The position numbers were made by a program, and so were the translations under genes. The notes below the pieces were generated by a model. The model saw nothing but the letters and a program-made list of their open reading frames with translations, had not been told where the DNA came from and did not search any database. This document shows positions 9,319 to 17,952 of a DNA stretch of 64,000 nt, one piece after another (the stretch's first letter is position 1; each line of letters begins with the position of its first letter). The stretch lies in assembly GCA_004145795.1 (NCBI GenBank), contig SEIO01000010.1, positions 18,838-82,837 of the forward strand, read 5' to 3'. This stretch comes from Lentibacillus lipolyticus (GTDB taxonomy: Bacteria; Bacillota; Bacilli; Bacillales; Amphibacillaceae).

Positions 9319-10134
9319 TTATTGTAATTTAAAGGAAAAAGAAATATGATCCTGAATCGGTATCCATGCACCTATACCTTGTTTGGTCACATTTTTTACA
9401 ACGATGGATTTGTCATGGCCTTTCAACTGAAAGTACACTTCCCCGAACGTCACCTGTCCTTTTTCGTTCACTGCCGGTGCAAACGCCTGCAATTTACCGA
9501 ATTCTTTCGGCGGCACATTGTAAGTGTTTTCTTTTTTTGTATTCTTTCCAACAACCGCTGAGTAGGCAAGCGGCAGTTCAATCTTTTCCTTCGCCCTTAG
9601 CAGCATCATCTTCTTTATGTCATCGGGGTTAGCGATTTTGTTTGTCAGTGCGCCTTTTATTTCCTTCTTTTTTTGCTGGTTATAACGCATTTTTTTCTCT
9701 GAATCGCCGCCAATATTGTTCAGTTCATTTGTGTTTATTTTTTGATACTCCCAATTTATGTTCGTATCCTTTGACTTATAATTCAGCGGCCACCTGCCGA
9801 TATACACCATCCCCCGGTATCCAAAGGCCAGAGGAGAAGGATTAATAGACGTTTCATTCAGCATTTTAATCAAATCGGGATTCGTAATCTTCACATCAGC
9901 CCCGTCAACCAATTCCTTTGTCAGGTCACTTGGCTCGACGACTTCCTGATCCTCCGTCGAATTGGGGTACGTATTTTCCTTGGAAATATTCAGAACATGG
10001 CTTGGCACCTCAAATTCTGTTTTTTCCTCATCTTTTTCTTTATCCTTTTCCTTTTCTTTCTCTTCGGCCATGCCGGTCATAGGAAAAAGAAGTACAAAAG
10101 CTAATGCTACTACTAAATACTTCCATTTTTTCAT
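9319..10134 (-). CDS. yfkD: YfkD-like secreted or membrane-anchored protein
   Basis: A 271-aa protein of unknown biochemical role. It begins MKKWKYLVVALAFVLLFP with a cleavable-type signal ending near Met-Ala-Glu, so it is probably exported. A highly charged stretch of alternating Glu/Lys/Asp follows at about residues 24-42, then a folded domain with LAFGYRGMVYIGRWPLNYKS and a conserved-looking C-terminus. Length and motifs agree with B. subtilis YfkD (about 264 aa). The ATG at 10134 is 9 nt after AGGA; the ATG at 10143 abuts the ribosome site and is less likely. Synteny with the neighbouring MFS gene and with pdaA supports the name. Confidence 0.78.
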   Translation of the reverse strand: MKKWKYLVVALAFVLLFPMTGMAEEKEKEKDKEKDEEKTEFEVPSHVLNISKENTYPNSTEDQEVVEPSDLTKELVDGADVKITNPDLIKMLNETSINPSPLAFGYRGMVYIGRWPLNYKSKDTNINWEYQKINTNELNNIGGDSEKKMRYNQQKKKEIKGALTNKIANPDDIKKMMLLRAKEKIELPLAYSAVVGKNTKKENTYNVPPKEFGKLQAFAPAVNEKGQVTFGEVYFQLKGHDKSIVVKNVTKQGIGAWIPIQDHISFSFKLQ

Positions 10135-10216
10135 GTGTCCCATTCCTTTCTTGAAAAGGTCGCTTTCGCTTTTACGTATAGTTTTTTCGGACACATGAAT
10201 ATTATACGGTTTATCT

Positions 10217-10612
10217 TCAGCGGCTCAATTCGATTGTTTCAAGGCTTTCCTCAATCGTGATGCTGTCCTCGACGGAACGGACCATAGAACAATTCTTACG
10301 TGCCAGAGCCAGGTTTTTGTACAGCTTGTCATCATCCAGGTGGTAGCCTTTAATGACATAATGCAGGTCAATCCGTTCAATCCGATTTGCTTCATCCGGA
10401 TTGCGTTCCACGTTAGCCTGAATAACCAGATCCTCCACTTCTGTTCGCTGCTTCTTTAAAATTTTGCGGAACACAGAAGCACTGCAGCCGGCGATAGAGG
10501 CAACCATTAGCTGAAATGGCCGGAATCCATATGTTTCATCACCGGATATATCCAACTGACCATATTCCAGATCAACTCGCATTCCTTCTTCTTTCAAATG
10601 AAAATCCATCAT
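10217..10612 (-). CDS. OsmC/Ohr-family protein
   Basis: A 131-aa single-domain protein of the OsmC/Ohr family, thiol peroxidases that act on organic hydroperoxides in the cytoplasm. The two expected cysteines appear in GCSASVF (about residue 44) and NCSMV (about residue 105), and the long central helix between them is present. AAAGGAG precedes the start; either of two adjacent ATG codons is possible. The gene is transcribed toward yfkD with an 82-bp gap and no clear terminator between. It is not clearly Ohr, which usually has VCP and about 140 aa; a YmaD/YhfA-type OsmC homologue is likely. Physiological substrate unknown. Confidence 0.82.
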   Translation of the reverse strand: MMDFHLKEEGMRVDLEYGQLDISGDETYGFRPFQLMVASIAGCSASVFRKILKKQRTEVEDLVIQANVERNPDEANRIERIDLHYVIKGYHLDDDKLYKNLALARKNCSMVRSVEDSITIEESLETIELSR

Positions 10613-10768
10613 ATCATTTTCGCTCCTTTATATTATGTTTATGCTTCCTTCTTTCCCCTTTATCGTACAACACTATGTCAATTTTCATAAAATCATTTGT
10701 ATTGACCTTCCACATGAAAACAAGTAGATTAAAAACGGATGTGCACCTTTCAAAAGCAGGTGATGCAA

Positions 10769-11941
10769 ATGGTTTCAGCAAACACTCGATTTTGGATATT
10801 GATTTCTCTTGTGTTCATTTCCGGCTTTTCACAAGGGATGATTCTGCCGCTGATGGGCATTATCCTGGAACAGAATAATGTGCCTTCTTCGATTAATGGC
10901 TTGCATGCAACTGGGCTATATATTGGCATCCTCATCGCATCGCCTTTTATGGAAAAACCATTACGTAAATTTGGTTTTAAACCACTGATTATGGCAGGCG
11001 GCGTACTTGTTTTCTTGTCCATGGCATTATTTCCTTTTTGGCAGGCATTGTGGTTTTGGTTTATCTTGCGCCTGACCATCGGCATCGGTGACAATATGCT
11101 TCATTTTGGCACGCAAACGTGGATAACAACAACCAGTGCAAAGGAATCTCGCGGGAAAAACATATCATTTTACGGTTTGTCATTTGGCTTGGGATTTACA
11201 ATTGGACCGTTAATGACACGGCTTCTTGAAATTAACCAAGCACTGCCTTTCCTCGTTTCTGCTGCCCTTAGCGCCCTTGTCTTGTCCTCAATGTTTTTCG
11301 TCCGGAACAAATGGCCTGATGATGACGACATACATACAAGCAGTACTTCCAATTCCCTAAGCCGATTCATTCAAACTGGAAAAATCGCCTGGGTTGCTTT
11401 TTTGCCAGCATTTGGCTATGGCTTTTTAGAAGCAACGTTGCATGGCATCTTTCCGGTTTATGGATTGCGCATTGGGCACGATGTGGACACCCTTTCGTTA
11501 ATCATTCCATGTTTTGCGGCAGGAAGTATTGTGACACAAATTCCATTAGGCATATTCAGCGATCGTATCGGGAGACGAAAGATTTTATTAGTCATCCTGG
11601 CAGGCGGTTTTGCATGTTTTCTTTTGGCAGCGGCGTTCGAAACATCGGTTATAGCATTATTTACTGCGTTTACTGTATCCGGTATGCTGGTTGGATCGCT
11701 ATATTCATTAAGTATTGCGTTTATGACCGACTTGCTGCCCGCGTCTCTTTTGCCGGCAGGAAATCTGATGATAGGTATTTCGTTCAGCATTGGCAGTATT
11801 ACGGGGCCATTTTTAAGTGGGGTATTTATGGACATCTTCCCTGGTGTTTCGTTCTTTAATGTCATTATGTTCATCCTTGCCGTATTGTTAGTTGTGATTT
11901 ACTTCAAGCATGACAAACATCCGCAGTATAGCGCTGAATAG
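10769..11941 (+). CDS. MFS transporter (YfkF-like)
   Basis: A 390-aa major facilitator with twelve predicted membrane segments. The loop after TM8 has FSDRIGRRK, the usual MFS GxxxDRxGRR signature, and the loop after TM2 has EKPLRKFGFKP. I chose the ATG at 10769 because AGGTG lies 6 nt upstream; ATGs at 10739 and 10763 are also in frame. B. subtilis has an MFS gene, yfkF, near yfkD, and this one is in the same neighbourhood, so orthology is likely. It reads away from the OsmC gene and ends at a strong terminator. Drug or metabolite efflux is a family-level guess. Confidence 0.8.
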   Translation: MVSANTRFWILISLVFISGFSQGMILPLMGIILEQNNVPSSINGLHATGLYIGILIASPFMEKPLRKFGFKPLIMAGGVLVFLSMALFPFWQALWFWFILRLTIGIGDNMLHFGTQTWITTTSAKESRGKNISFYGLSFGLGFTIGPLMTRLLEINQALPFLVSAALSALVLSSMFFVRNKWPDDDDIHTSSTSNSLSRFIQTGKIAWVAFLPAFGYGFLEATLHGIFPVYGLRIGHDVDTLSLIIPCFAAGSIVTQIPLGIFSDRIGRRKILLVILAGGFACFLLAAAFETSVIALFTAFTVSGMLVGSLYSLSIAFMTDLLPASLLPAGNLMIGISFSIGSITGPFLSGVFMDIFPGVSFFNVIMFILAVLLVVIYFKHDKHPQYSAE

Positions 11942-11998
11942 AAAAGAAGCTGGGACAAGAGTAATTTTTGATTTTCGTTATGTCCCAGCCTCTTTTTC
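11942..11998. terminator. Bidirectional terminator between the MFS gene and the ABC permease
   Basis: The arms AAAAGAAGCTGGGACA (from 11942) and TGTCCCAGCCTCTTTTT (to 11997) pair around an AT-rich loop of 23 nt. T runs on both strands allow it to end both convergent transcripts. Confidence 0.82.
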
Positions 11999-11999
11999 T

Positions 12000-12677
12000 T
12001 CATATAAACTTACTGTATCTTGCTTCAAGCCTGTCTTGCATAAAGGAAATGAGTACACACAGCGGCCAATAGATCAGTGCGACCAGAATATACAGTGTCA
12101 TGGCGTCAAATTCCCGGCCGACGGCTATCTGGGTTCGCTGAAACAATTCCGGAACCGTAATGACTGCTGCCAGTGATGTTGCCTTCACGATATCCATGAA
12201 TACATTGGTGAGCGGAGGAATTGCAATCCTCGCTGCTTGCGGCAAAATGACGAACCACAATGTTTTCCAATAACCCATATTCAATGATTTGGCCGCTTCC
12301 CATTGACCATGATCAATACTATTCAATGACGAACGATCGATTTCCGCAATATAGGCTGCACTGTTCAATCCAAAGCCAATCGATGCTGCCACAATCGCCC
12401 CAAGTTCCAATCCTATATACGGAAGACCAAAATACAGAATAAAAAGAAATACAAGAATAGGCGTCCCCCGCATAAAGGAAATGTAAATACGTGCGGGCCA
12501 ACGCAACGCTATGTATTCCGAACTGCGCATCAAAGCCAGAAACAGCCCCAGTAAAAGGCCTATTGCCATACCGGCAACTGCAACACCAATGGTTGCCGGC
12601 AGGCCTTCCAAAATGAATGGCAAGGTTTCCCATGCCAGTCGAACATCAAACACCCCACCAAAATCAAATCCATTCAT
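12000..12677 (-). CDS. Polar amino-acid ABC transporter permease
   Basis: A 225-aa membrane permease of the His/Glu/Gln family, with five predicted membrane helices. The coupling motif IDHGQWEAAKSLNMGYWKTL, with the EAA-x3-G pattern, lies near residues 130-150. The N-terminal FVMRGTPILV-type segment (SFMRGTPILVFLFILYFGLP) is typical of this family. It starts 3 bp after the stop of the binding-protein gene, so the two are cotranscribed. No ATPase gene follows: transcription meets a terminator and a convergent gene. The permease probably shares an ATPase encoded elsewhere. Confidence 0.9.
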   Translation of the reverse strand: MNGFDFGGVFDVRLAWETLPFILEGLPATIGVAVAGMAIGLLLGLFLALMRSSEYIALRWPARIYISFMRGTPILVFLFILYFGLPYIGLELGAIVAASIGFGLNSAAYIAEIDRSSLNSIDHGQWEAAKSLNMGYWKTLWFVILPQAARIAIPPLTNVFMDIVKATSLAAVITVPELFQRTQIAVGREFDAMTLYILVALIYWPLCVLISFMQDRLEARYSKFI

Positions 12678-12680
12678 ACA

Positions 12681-13547
12681 TTAAAAGTCCAATCCATCAA
12701 TTTCCCGGATGTCGCCTTCAGGCTTTTTCGAAGCATCCTCTTTATAGAATTCTTTCGCCAGTTCCGTTAATGTACCGTCTTCCCGCATATCTGCCAAGAC
12801 GTTGTTTACTTCCGTCGTCAACTTATCCGCTCCATCCTGCATAATGACTCCCTGTCTTGTCGGGTGAAATTTTAATTCCGGATGCAACGTTAAATCGAAT
12901 TCCGGAAAAGCAGCAATTCCAAATTTGGAAAGGTAATAATCATTAATAACAACATCTGTTCTGCCGTTATTCACATCGCGAAGATAGGCCTCATTTGGAG
13001 CGTTCCCATACGTTTTAACTTCCGCCCCGAATTTACGGGCAATTTGGCTGTAAACAGTGGAAGCAGCCCCACCAGCTTTTTTGCCTTCCAGATCTTCCAA
13101 CTTATGTATGCCTGAATAGTCCTCTTTTCTTACGACCATGGTTGTATACGAATATTTAATCGGGTCAGTAAAATTGAATTTCTTTTTCCGTTTATCGGTT
13201 ATCCCCATGCCTGCCATATCAATTCTGCCGCTTTTAATGGCGGCTAAGACACTGTCAAAACCAATAATTTCAAATGTTATATCCAAGTCAAGCCGCTTTG
13301 CAATTTCACGCATTACTTCCACTTCATAACCTGTGAGCTGATCTTTGCCTTTTCCCTCTCCTTCATAATAGGAAGCCGCAATCAGCGTTCCAGATGTACC
13401 AACCACAATCTCACCAGCATCCTGGATTTCTTCCCATTTTTTATTCATATTTGCCTCTTCTTTGCTCCCTGAAGTGTTGTCATCACAAGCACTTAAAGCG
13501 AAGACGATGACAAGTAACACAACTGCAGTTGCTTTCTTCATGACCAT
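12681..13547 (-). CDS. Amino-acid ABC transporter substrate-binding lipoprotein
   Basis: A 288-aa extracellular solute-binding protein, anchored as a lipoprotein. The signal peptide ends in the lipobox LSAC at about residue 21. The family 3 binding-protein signature GFDSVLAAIKSGRIDMAGMGIT is present near residue 100, and KAGGAASTVY begins the second lobe. TGYEVEVMREIAKRL is the usual ligand-lobe opening. A GGGGGAG site precedes the start; an in-frame ATG two codons later is also possible. The ligand is probably a polar amino acid or cystine; I cannot choose. First gene of a two-gene operon with the permease. Confidence 0.9.
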   Translation of the reverse strand: MVMKKATAVVLLVIVFALSACDDNTSGSKEEANMNKKWEEIQDAGEIVVGTSGTLIAASYYEGEGKGKDQLTGYEVEVMREIAKRLDLDITFEIIGFDSVLAAIKSGRIDMAGMGITDKRKKKFNFTDPIKYSYTTMVVRKEDYSGIHKLEDLEGKKAGGAASTVYSQIARKFGAEVKTYGNAPNEAYLRDVNNGRTDVVINDYYLSKFGIAAFPEFDLTLHPELKFHPTRQGVIMQDGADKLTTEVNNVLADMREDGTLTELAKEFYKEDASKKPEGDIREIDGLDF

Positions 13548-13693
13548 ACGCTCGTCTCTCCCCCTACTATTGTTATATACATAAAATCATATTGATTATA
13601 ACTGCACACACTAATTATATCAATATTATAACAATCTGTATTATATAATTTGAAAAACTGTATTGGTCAACCGCTCATTTTTCTGTTTATTTG

Positions 13694-13722
13694 TTGACAT
13701 CATTGCTAAGTCACGGTATTAT
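13694..13722 (+). promoter_or_regulatory. SigA promoter of the pfeT-like gene
   Basis: TTGACA (13694-13699), a 17-bp spacer and TATTAT (13717-13722) form a strong SigA promoter. Transcription would start near 13729, about 110 nt before the start codon. Confidence 0.75.
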
Positions 13723-13739
13723 TAATAATACATATTATA

Positions 13740-13754
13740 TTAAAATTATTATAA
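13740..13754 (+). promoter_or_regulatory. PerR-like box in the pfeT-like leader
   Basis: The 15-mer TTAAAATTATTATAA matches the PerR consensus TTATAATNATTATAA at 13 of 14 fixed positions. It begins about 11 nt after the predicted transcription start, a position suited to repression. B. subtilis pfeT is a known PerR target. Confidence 0.65.
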
Positions 13755-13802
13755 AGTATACACACTCTGTTTCACAACTGGCATACATGTGTTTATAGCA
13801 AA

Positions 13803-13817
13803 TGATTATTATTCTCA
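13803..13817 (+). promoter_or_regulatory. Fur-like box just upstream of the pfeT-like ribosome site
   Basis: TGATTATTATTCTCA matches the Fur 7-1-7 consensus TGATAATNATTATCA at 12 of 14 fixed positions. It ends 20 bp before the start codon. Fur or another family member could bind here; B. subtilis pfeT is controlled by both Fur and PerR. Confidence 0.55.
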
Positions 13818-13837
13818 ATTACGTAGGAGGGATGAAA

Positions 13838-15763
13838 ATGGAAGCCAAGTCAATCGCAATGGAGCGCCCGGAACAAGATAAACCACACACGTCCCCCACT
13901 GGCAAACGAAGCAATCTCTTGGAACATAGTGAATTGATTGCGGCGCTTGTCAGCGGACTTATCATTCTAGTTGCATGGATACTGGAAAATAGCATGACGA
14001 CCGGCTGGTGGATTTCCCTTCACTTAGCTGCATTTATAATTGGCGGCTATGCCAAGGCAAAAGAAGGTATTCTTGAAACGATTAATAATAAAGAATTGAA
14101 CGTTGAAATGCTGATGGTTATTGCGGCTATCGGAGCAGCAGCTATCGGCTATTGGACGGAAGGTGCTATACTCATCTTCATTTTCGCTTTATCTGGTGCG
14201 CTGGAAACATATACAATGAATAAAAGCAGCCGTGAAATATCTTCTCTGATGGAGATGCAGCCGGAAGAAGCAATCCGAGTAAAGAACGGTCAGAAAGAAT
14301 TAGTATCCGTTTCAGATCTGCATACAGGTGACTATATTTTCATTCGTGCAAGCGAGCGTATCCCAGCAGATGGCAAAATCGTCAAAGGAGCCACCTCCGT
14401 CGACGAAAGTGCCATTACAGGTGAATCCGTTCCAGTCACGAAGGCCAATAATCATGACGTATTTGCCGGCACTATCGCACTTGATGGATCCATTACAGTT
14501 CAAGTAACCAAACCTGCCAGTGAAACCTTGTTCCAAAAAATTATTCAGCTTGTTCAAGATGCACAGGACGAAAAATCACCATCACAACTATTTATCGAAC
14601 GGTTTGAAGGAATCTATGTAAAGATAGTGCTGGCTGTCGTAGCGGCGATGATGGTGTTGCCATCAATGCTGTTCGGCTGGTCAATCTCCGAAAGCATATA
14701 CCGTGCCATGATTTTGCTGGTGGTGGCGTCCCCTTGTGCACTGGTTGCATCCATCATGCCGGCGACCCTCTCGGCCATATCCCAAAGCGCCAAAAAGGGC
14801 GTCCTGTTTAAAGGCGGTGTCCATCTGGAGAGTCTGGATAGCATGAACGCAGTTGCGTTTGATAAAACTGGCACGCTGACAAACGGAAAACCGGCAGTCA
14901 CTGATTTACTCATTCTGCCAGGCGAGGATCGTCATTATATCATGGATGTAGTGGCGGCAATGGAAAGTGAATCTACACATCCGCTCGCACAGGCAATCAC
15001 TGAACATGCCGGACCAAATGTTTCAACTGTTCCTGTGCAGCAAGTTAAAACGGTCAGCGGAAACGGCATCACTGCAATGGTCAATCATGTAAAATGGGAA
15101 ATCGGCAAAGCATCTTTTGTCGGGAAAGAAAAAGCATTCCATTTTCAAAATGGCGCAGCACAACGACTGGCCAGTGAGGGAAAGACGGTTATTTTCGTCA
15201 AGGCTGATAACCGGATTGTGGCGCTTTACGCTTTGAAAGATACGATCCGCGAAGATACGAAAGAGACCATTCATGCATTAAAACAACAAGGTATTCACAC
15301 CATTATGCTGACTGGTGACAATGAAGAAACAGCTAAAGCTATTGCGGAAGAAGCCGGCGTCGATCACTTCATAGCAGAGTGTCTGCCAGGAGAAAAAGCA
15401 GATCATATAAAGCACCTCCGTCAGCAATACGGGCAGGTCGCCATGGTTGGTGACGGCATTAATGATGCACCGGCGCTAGCAGCTGCCGACGCAGGTATTG
15501 CGATGGGAGAAGGAACAGACGTAGCACTGGAAACAGCCGATATTGTCCTAATGAAGAACGAATTACCTAAAATTACAAACGCCATGACGCTTTCCAGCCG
15601 GATGAACAAGGTCGTTAAACAAAACATCATTTTTTCCCTGGCTGTCATCGTTGTCCTTATCGCATCCAACTTCACGCAGATACTTGATATGCCATTAGGT
15701 GTCATCGGGCACGAAGGAAGTACCATCCTGGTCATCCTAAACGGACTCCGGTTATTACAATAA
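13838..15763 (+). CDS. pfeT: P1B-4-type metal efflux ATPase (PfeT/ZosA-like, probably Fe2+)
   Basis: A 641-aa P-type ATPase that exports a divalent metal, most likely Fe(II), across the membrane. The transmembrane metal motif is SPC (in VASPCALVAS), typical of the P1B-4 class, with no N-terminal CxxC domain. The phosphorylation loop DKTGTLTNGKP, the phosphatase motif TGES, the HP motif (ESTHPLAQA) and the hinge GDGINDAPALA are intact. The C-terminus HEGSTILVILNGLRLL matches the B. subtilis PfeT family end. I start at the ATG at 13838, 7 nt after AGGAGG; earlier in-frame ATGs at 13802 and 13832 lack a usable site. PerR-like and Fur-like boxes upstream support an iron/peroxide role. Zn2+ or Co2+ remain possible substrates. 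Confidence 0.87.
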   Translation: MEAKSIAMERPEQDKPHTSPTGKRSNLLEHSELIAALVSGLIILVAWILENSMTTGWWISLHLAAFIIGGYAKAKEGILETINNKELNVEMLMVIAAIGAAAIGYWTEGAILIFIFALSGALETYTMNKSSREISSLMEMQPEEAIRVKNGQKELVSVSDLHTGDYIFIRASERIPADGKIVKGATSVDESAITGESVPVTKANNHDVFAGTIALDGSITVQVTKPASETLFQKIIQLVQDAQDEKSPSQLFIERFEGIYVKIVLAVVAAMMVLPSMLFGWSISESIYRAMILLVVASPCALVASIMPATLSAISQSAKKGVLFKGGVHLESLDSMNAVAFDKTGTLTNGKPAVTDLLILPGEDRHYIMDVVAAMESESTHPLAQAITEHAGPNVSTVPVQQVKTVSGNGITAMVNHVKWEIGKASFVGKEKAFHFQNGAAQRLASEGKTVIFVKADNRIVALYALKDTIREDTKETIHALKQQGIHTIMLTGDNEETAKAIAEEAGVDHFIAECLPGEKADHIKHLRQQYGQVAMVGDGINDAPALAAADAGIAMGEGTDVALETADIVLMKNELPKITNAMTLSSRMNKVVKQNIIFSLAVIVVLIASNFTQILDMPLGVIGHEGSTILVILNGLRLLQ

Positions 15764-15935
15764 ACATGATAAATGAGATATTTTCGTATAAGGTTGGGAT
15801 AAACTTCATACACACTGTCGCTGTTCCTGCAGGAGCCTTCTTGCATTTCCTCCACTTGTGTTGTGCAATGCAAATTTATTTATTGCTTGATATAGGCAAT
15901 AAGTACACGTAAATCAGAAAACCTCTGCCAGCGAA

Positions 15936-16098
15936 GGCAATCTACGCAGACTCCTATGGGAACAGCACGCGTCCGAAGACCTCGCAGAAAGCGTGGTTCA
16001 AAGGCTAAGAACGCCACGTCCTGTGGCAACGCCTTTGTGACCAACGTCCTGTTGGCCCGAGGCTGAGGCCGTGCCCATGGAAAGCGAAGTAGATTGCC
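15936..16098. repeat. 163-bp fold-back interspersed repeat
   Basis: The element is bounded by a perfect inverted repeat, GGCAATCTAC (15936-15945) and GTAGATTGCC (16089-16098). Nested complementary arms follow (CCTATGGG with CCCATGG; CACG with CGTG; CCTCG with CGAGG). At the tip are two short hairpins with the same CGTCCTGT core: GCCACGTCCTGTGGC (16013-16027) and CCAACGTCCTGTTGG (16041-16055). No reading frame is convincing. The segment GGCTGAGGCCGTGCCC recurs, altered, at about 62327-62343. This looks like a Bacillaceae intergenic repeat that folds as RNA or ssDNA. The 170 bp before it (15764-15935) show no gene. Confidence 0.75.
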
Positions 16099-16149
16099 GG
16101 AGCGCCTAAGAGCACTTAACGGTAATTAAAACGGAAAAAAACTTAAAAG

Positions 16150-16201
16150 AAAAAATCCGAACTGATTTCAACAAAAATGTTGAATCACCGTTCGGATTTT
16201 T
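16150..16201. terminator. Terminator downstream of the yfkH-like operon
   Basis: AAAAATCCGAAC pairs with GTTCGGATTTTT; inside it GATTTCAACA pairs with TGTTGAATC. Poly-T runs exist on both strands. It ends the leftward yfkJ-I-H operon and possibly rightward transcripts. Confidence 0.85.
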
Positions 16202-16227
16202 CATTGTTTCCTCCATTGTTCCAGCCT

Positions 16228-17061
16228 CTATTTTTTATCACTTTGGATATGACGCGCTCTCAGCGTAGCATTAATGACGCCGCCAAGCATGATGATGATA
16301 CCTGATAAATAAAACCAAATCATCAATACGATGACCGTCCCAAGGCTTCCATACGTCGCGGAATAATTGCCCATCGAGCTGACATAAAAAGAGAATGCCA
16401 ACGAGGTCAGCTGCCAGCCAACTGTCGCAAACAGCGCACCCCATACCACATTTTTGAAATATATCCGTTTATTGGGCGCCATTTTGTACAATGCCACCAG
16501 AACAATAAAGAAAACGACCGATGATATAACCCAGCGCATGGCATTCCATACTTGCAGAAACACCTCGGACGCCCCAAAAAACGTGAAAATATAGACACCA
16601 ATGGCTTTCCCGAAAATAGGCAGCAAAAAGGCTATAAAAATAACGGCAATCATCGCAATCGTCAAAACGATAGCAATCAGACGTGTAACAATAAACGAAC
16701 GGTCTTCATCCACGTTATACGCCCGGTTGAATCCGCGCATGATTGCATTAATGCCATTCGAAGCCGACCACAGCGTCCCAATTATACCAATCGACAACAG
16801 CTGTCCGTTCTGATTATTGACCAGCTGACGAACATTCTCCTGAATAAGATCTGCTATTTTCCCCGGTGCGTACGTTTCAATAAACTCAATGATAGCAAGA
16901 TCATCCAGGGGCAGATACCCTACCAAGGTCATTAAAAACAGCAGAAACGGGAATAAGGAAAGCAGGAAAAAGTAAGCCAGTTGTGCGCCTAAGCCAAATA
17001 TATCATCATCGGTAATCCGCTGGTATAGTTTTTTGACGAAATCCTTGCCTTCCTCCCACAT
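16228..17061 (-). CDS. yfkH: YihY/UPF0761-family membrane protein (YfkH-like)
   Basis: A 277-aa polytopic membrane protein with six predicted helices. Family marks are LGAQLAYFFLLSLFPFLLFL, WSASNGINAIMRGFNRAYNV and the final glycine-rich helix FYLSGIIIMLGGVINA. The family was once called ribonuclease BN, but it has no nuclease features; its function is not established. Third gene of a compact operon after yfkJ- and yfkI-like genes, with a 30-bp gap, the same order as in B. subtilis. The ATG is preceded by GAGG at 8-11 nt. Confidence 0.87.
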   Translation of the reverse strand: MWEEGKDFVKKLYQRITDDDIFGLGAQLAYFFLLSLFPFLLFLMTLVGYLPLDDLAIIEFIETYAPGKIADLIQENVRQLVNNQNGQLLSIGIIGTLWSASNGINAIMRGFNRAYNVDEDRSFIVTRLIAIVLTIAMIAVIFIAFLLPIFGKAIGVYIFTFFGASEVFLQVWNAMRWVISSVVFFIVLVALYKMAPNKRIYFKNVVWGALFATVGWQLTSLAFSFYVSSMGNYSATYGSLGTVIVLMIWFYLSGIIIMLGGVINATLRARHIQSDKK

Positions 17062-17091
17062 CCTATCAGCCTCACATCAGTTGTTCCCTTG

Positions 17092-17388
17092 TTATTTTTT
17101 CAGTTTCTTCGTTTCACCGCCTGTGAACTGTTCCAATGTATTTTCAACCTGCTCCAAAGCATTAATGGCGTTATCTGCACCTGCCGTGAATTGTGCATTT
17201 AATTGGTTGAACGAATCCTTCGCACGCTGAACCGCCGCTGACGGATGAGTCATGTAATACGAGGAATCATTTTTTACATCTGCCATTTTTCCTTTGGCAT
17301 AGTCCCGTGCATCACGGTCCAGTAAGGAAAGAAGACCTCCTGCTAGTGAACCGATGATTAATCCTAAACATAATTTCCGTTTACCCAT
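17092..17388 (-). CDS. yfkI: YfkI-like small stress-associated protein
   Basis: A 98-aa protein with one N-terminal hydrophobic, glycine-rich segment (LCLGLIIGSLAGGLLSLL) and a polar helical remainder likely to form amphipathic or coiled-coil helices. This layout resembles YtxH-type general-stress proteins. It sits between the yfkJ-like and yfkH-like genes as yfkI does in B. subtilis. An AAAAGGAG site is 9 nt before the ATG. No enzymatic motif is visible and its function is unknown. Confidence 0.72.
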   Translation of the reverse strand: MGKRKLCLGLIIGSLAGGLLSLLDRDARDYAKGKMADVKNDSSYYMTHPSAAVQRAKDSFNQLNAQFTAGADNAINALEQVENTLEQFTGGETKKLKK

Positions 17389-17408
17389 CTGATATCGCTC
17401 CTTTTGCG

Positions 17409-17879
17409 TTATATGTTATTTGTTTCCCTTATATACTGCAGCAGACGCCAGCAGCCTTCCGAAACCAATTCATACGTATAATCAAAATCACCCGTGAAGT
17501 ATGGGTCGGGAACATTCGTAACTTCTGTCTCATCGACGTAATCCATCAGTTTAGTGAGAACCGCACCCTCTTCTTTATCCGTCATCTCCTGCAATGAAGT
17601 GATGTTCTCATCATCCATGGCAACCATATAATCATTGGTGTGCCAATCATTGGTATGTATTTGTCGGGCCTTCATTCCATCATAAGGGATTTGCTTTCTG
17701 TTAAGCATTTCCCTCGTCCCTTCATGCGGTGCTTTTCCACTGTGCCACGGACCGATTCCGGCTGAATCCACGTCGATTTTATCAGATAGTCCTTCTTTTT
17801 TCACCAGATCCCTGAAAATGGCCTCCGCCATCGGGGACCTGCAGATATTGCCCAAGCATACGAATAATACACGTATCAT
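17409..17879 (-). CDS. yfkJ: Low-molecular-weight protein tyrosine phosphatase (YfkJ-like)
   Basis: It hydrolyses phosphotyrosine in proteins in the cytoplasm. The P-loop CLGNICRS (residues 8-15) holds the catalytic Cys and Arg. The general-acid aspartate is in VPDPYFTG near residue 121. At 156 aa it has the normal length. First gene of the yfkJ-yfkI-yfkH operon. B. subtilis YfkJ has been linked to stress resistance; the same here is inferred. GGGAGG lies before the ATG. Confidence 0.92.
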   Translation of the reverse strand: MIRVLFVCLGNICRSPMAEAIFRDLVKKEGLSDKIDVDSAGIGPWHSGKAPHEGTREMLNRKQIPYDGMKARQIHTNDWHTNDYMVAMDDENITSLQEMTDKEEGAVLTKLMDYVDETEVTNVPDPYFTGDFDYTYELVSEGCWRLLQYIRETNNI

Positions 17880-17952
17880 TTACTCCCTCCCAGCGCATTC
17901 CTATCTTACCATTTTATTATAATAGGAGTTGTCCATGAATTCCACTATCATC

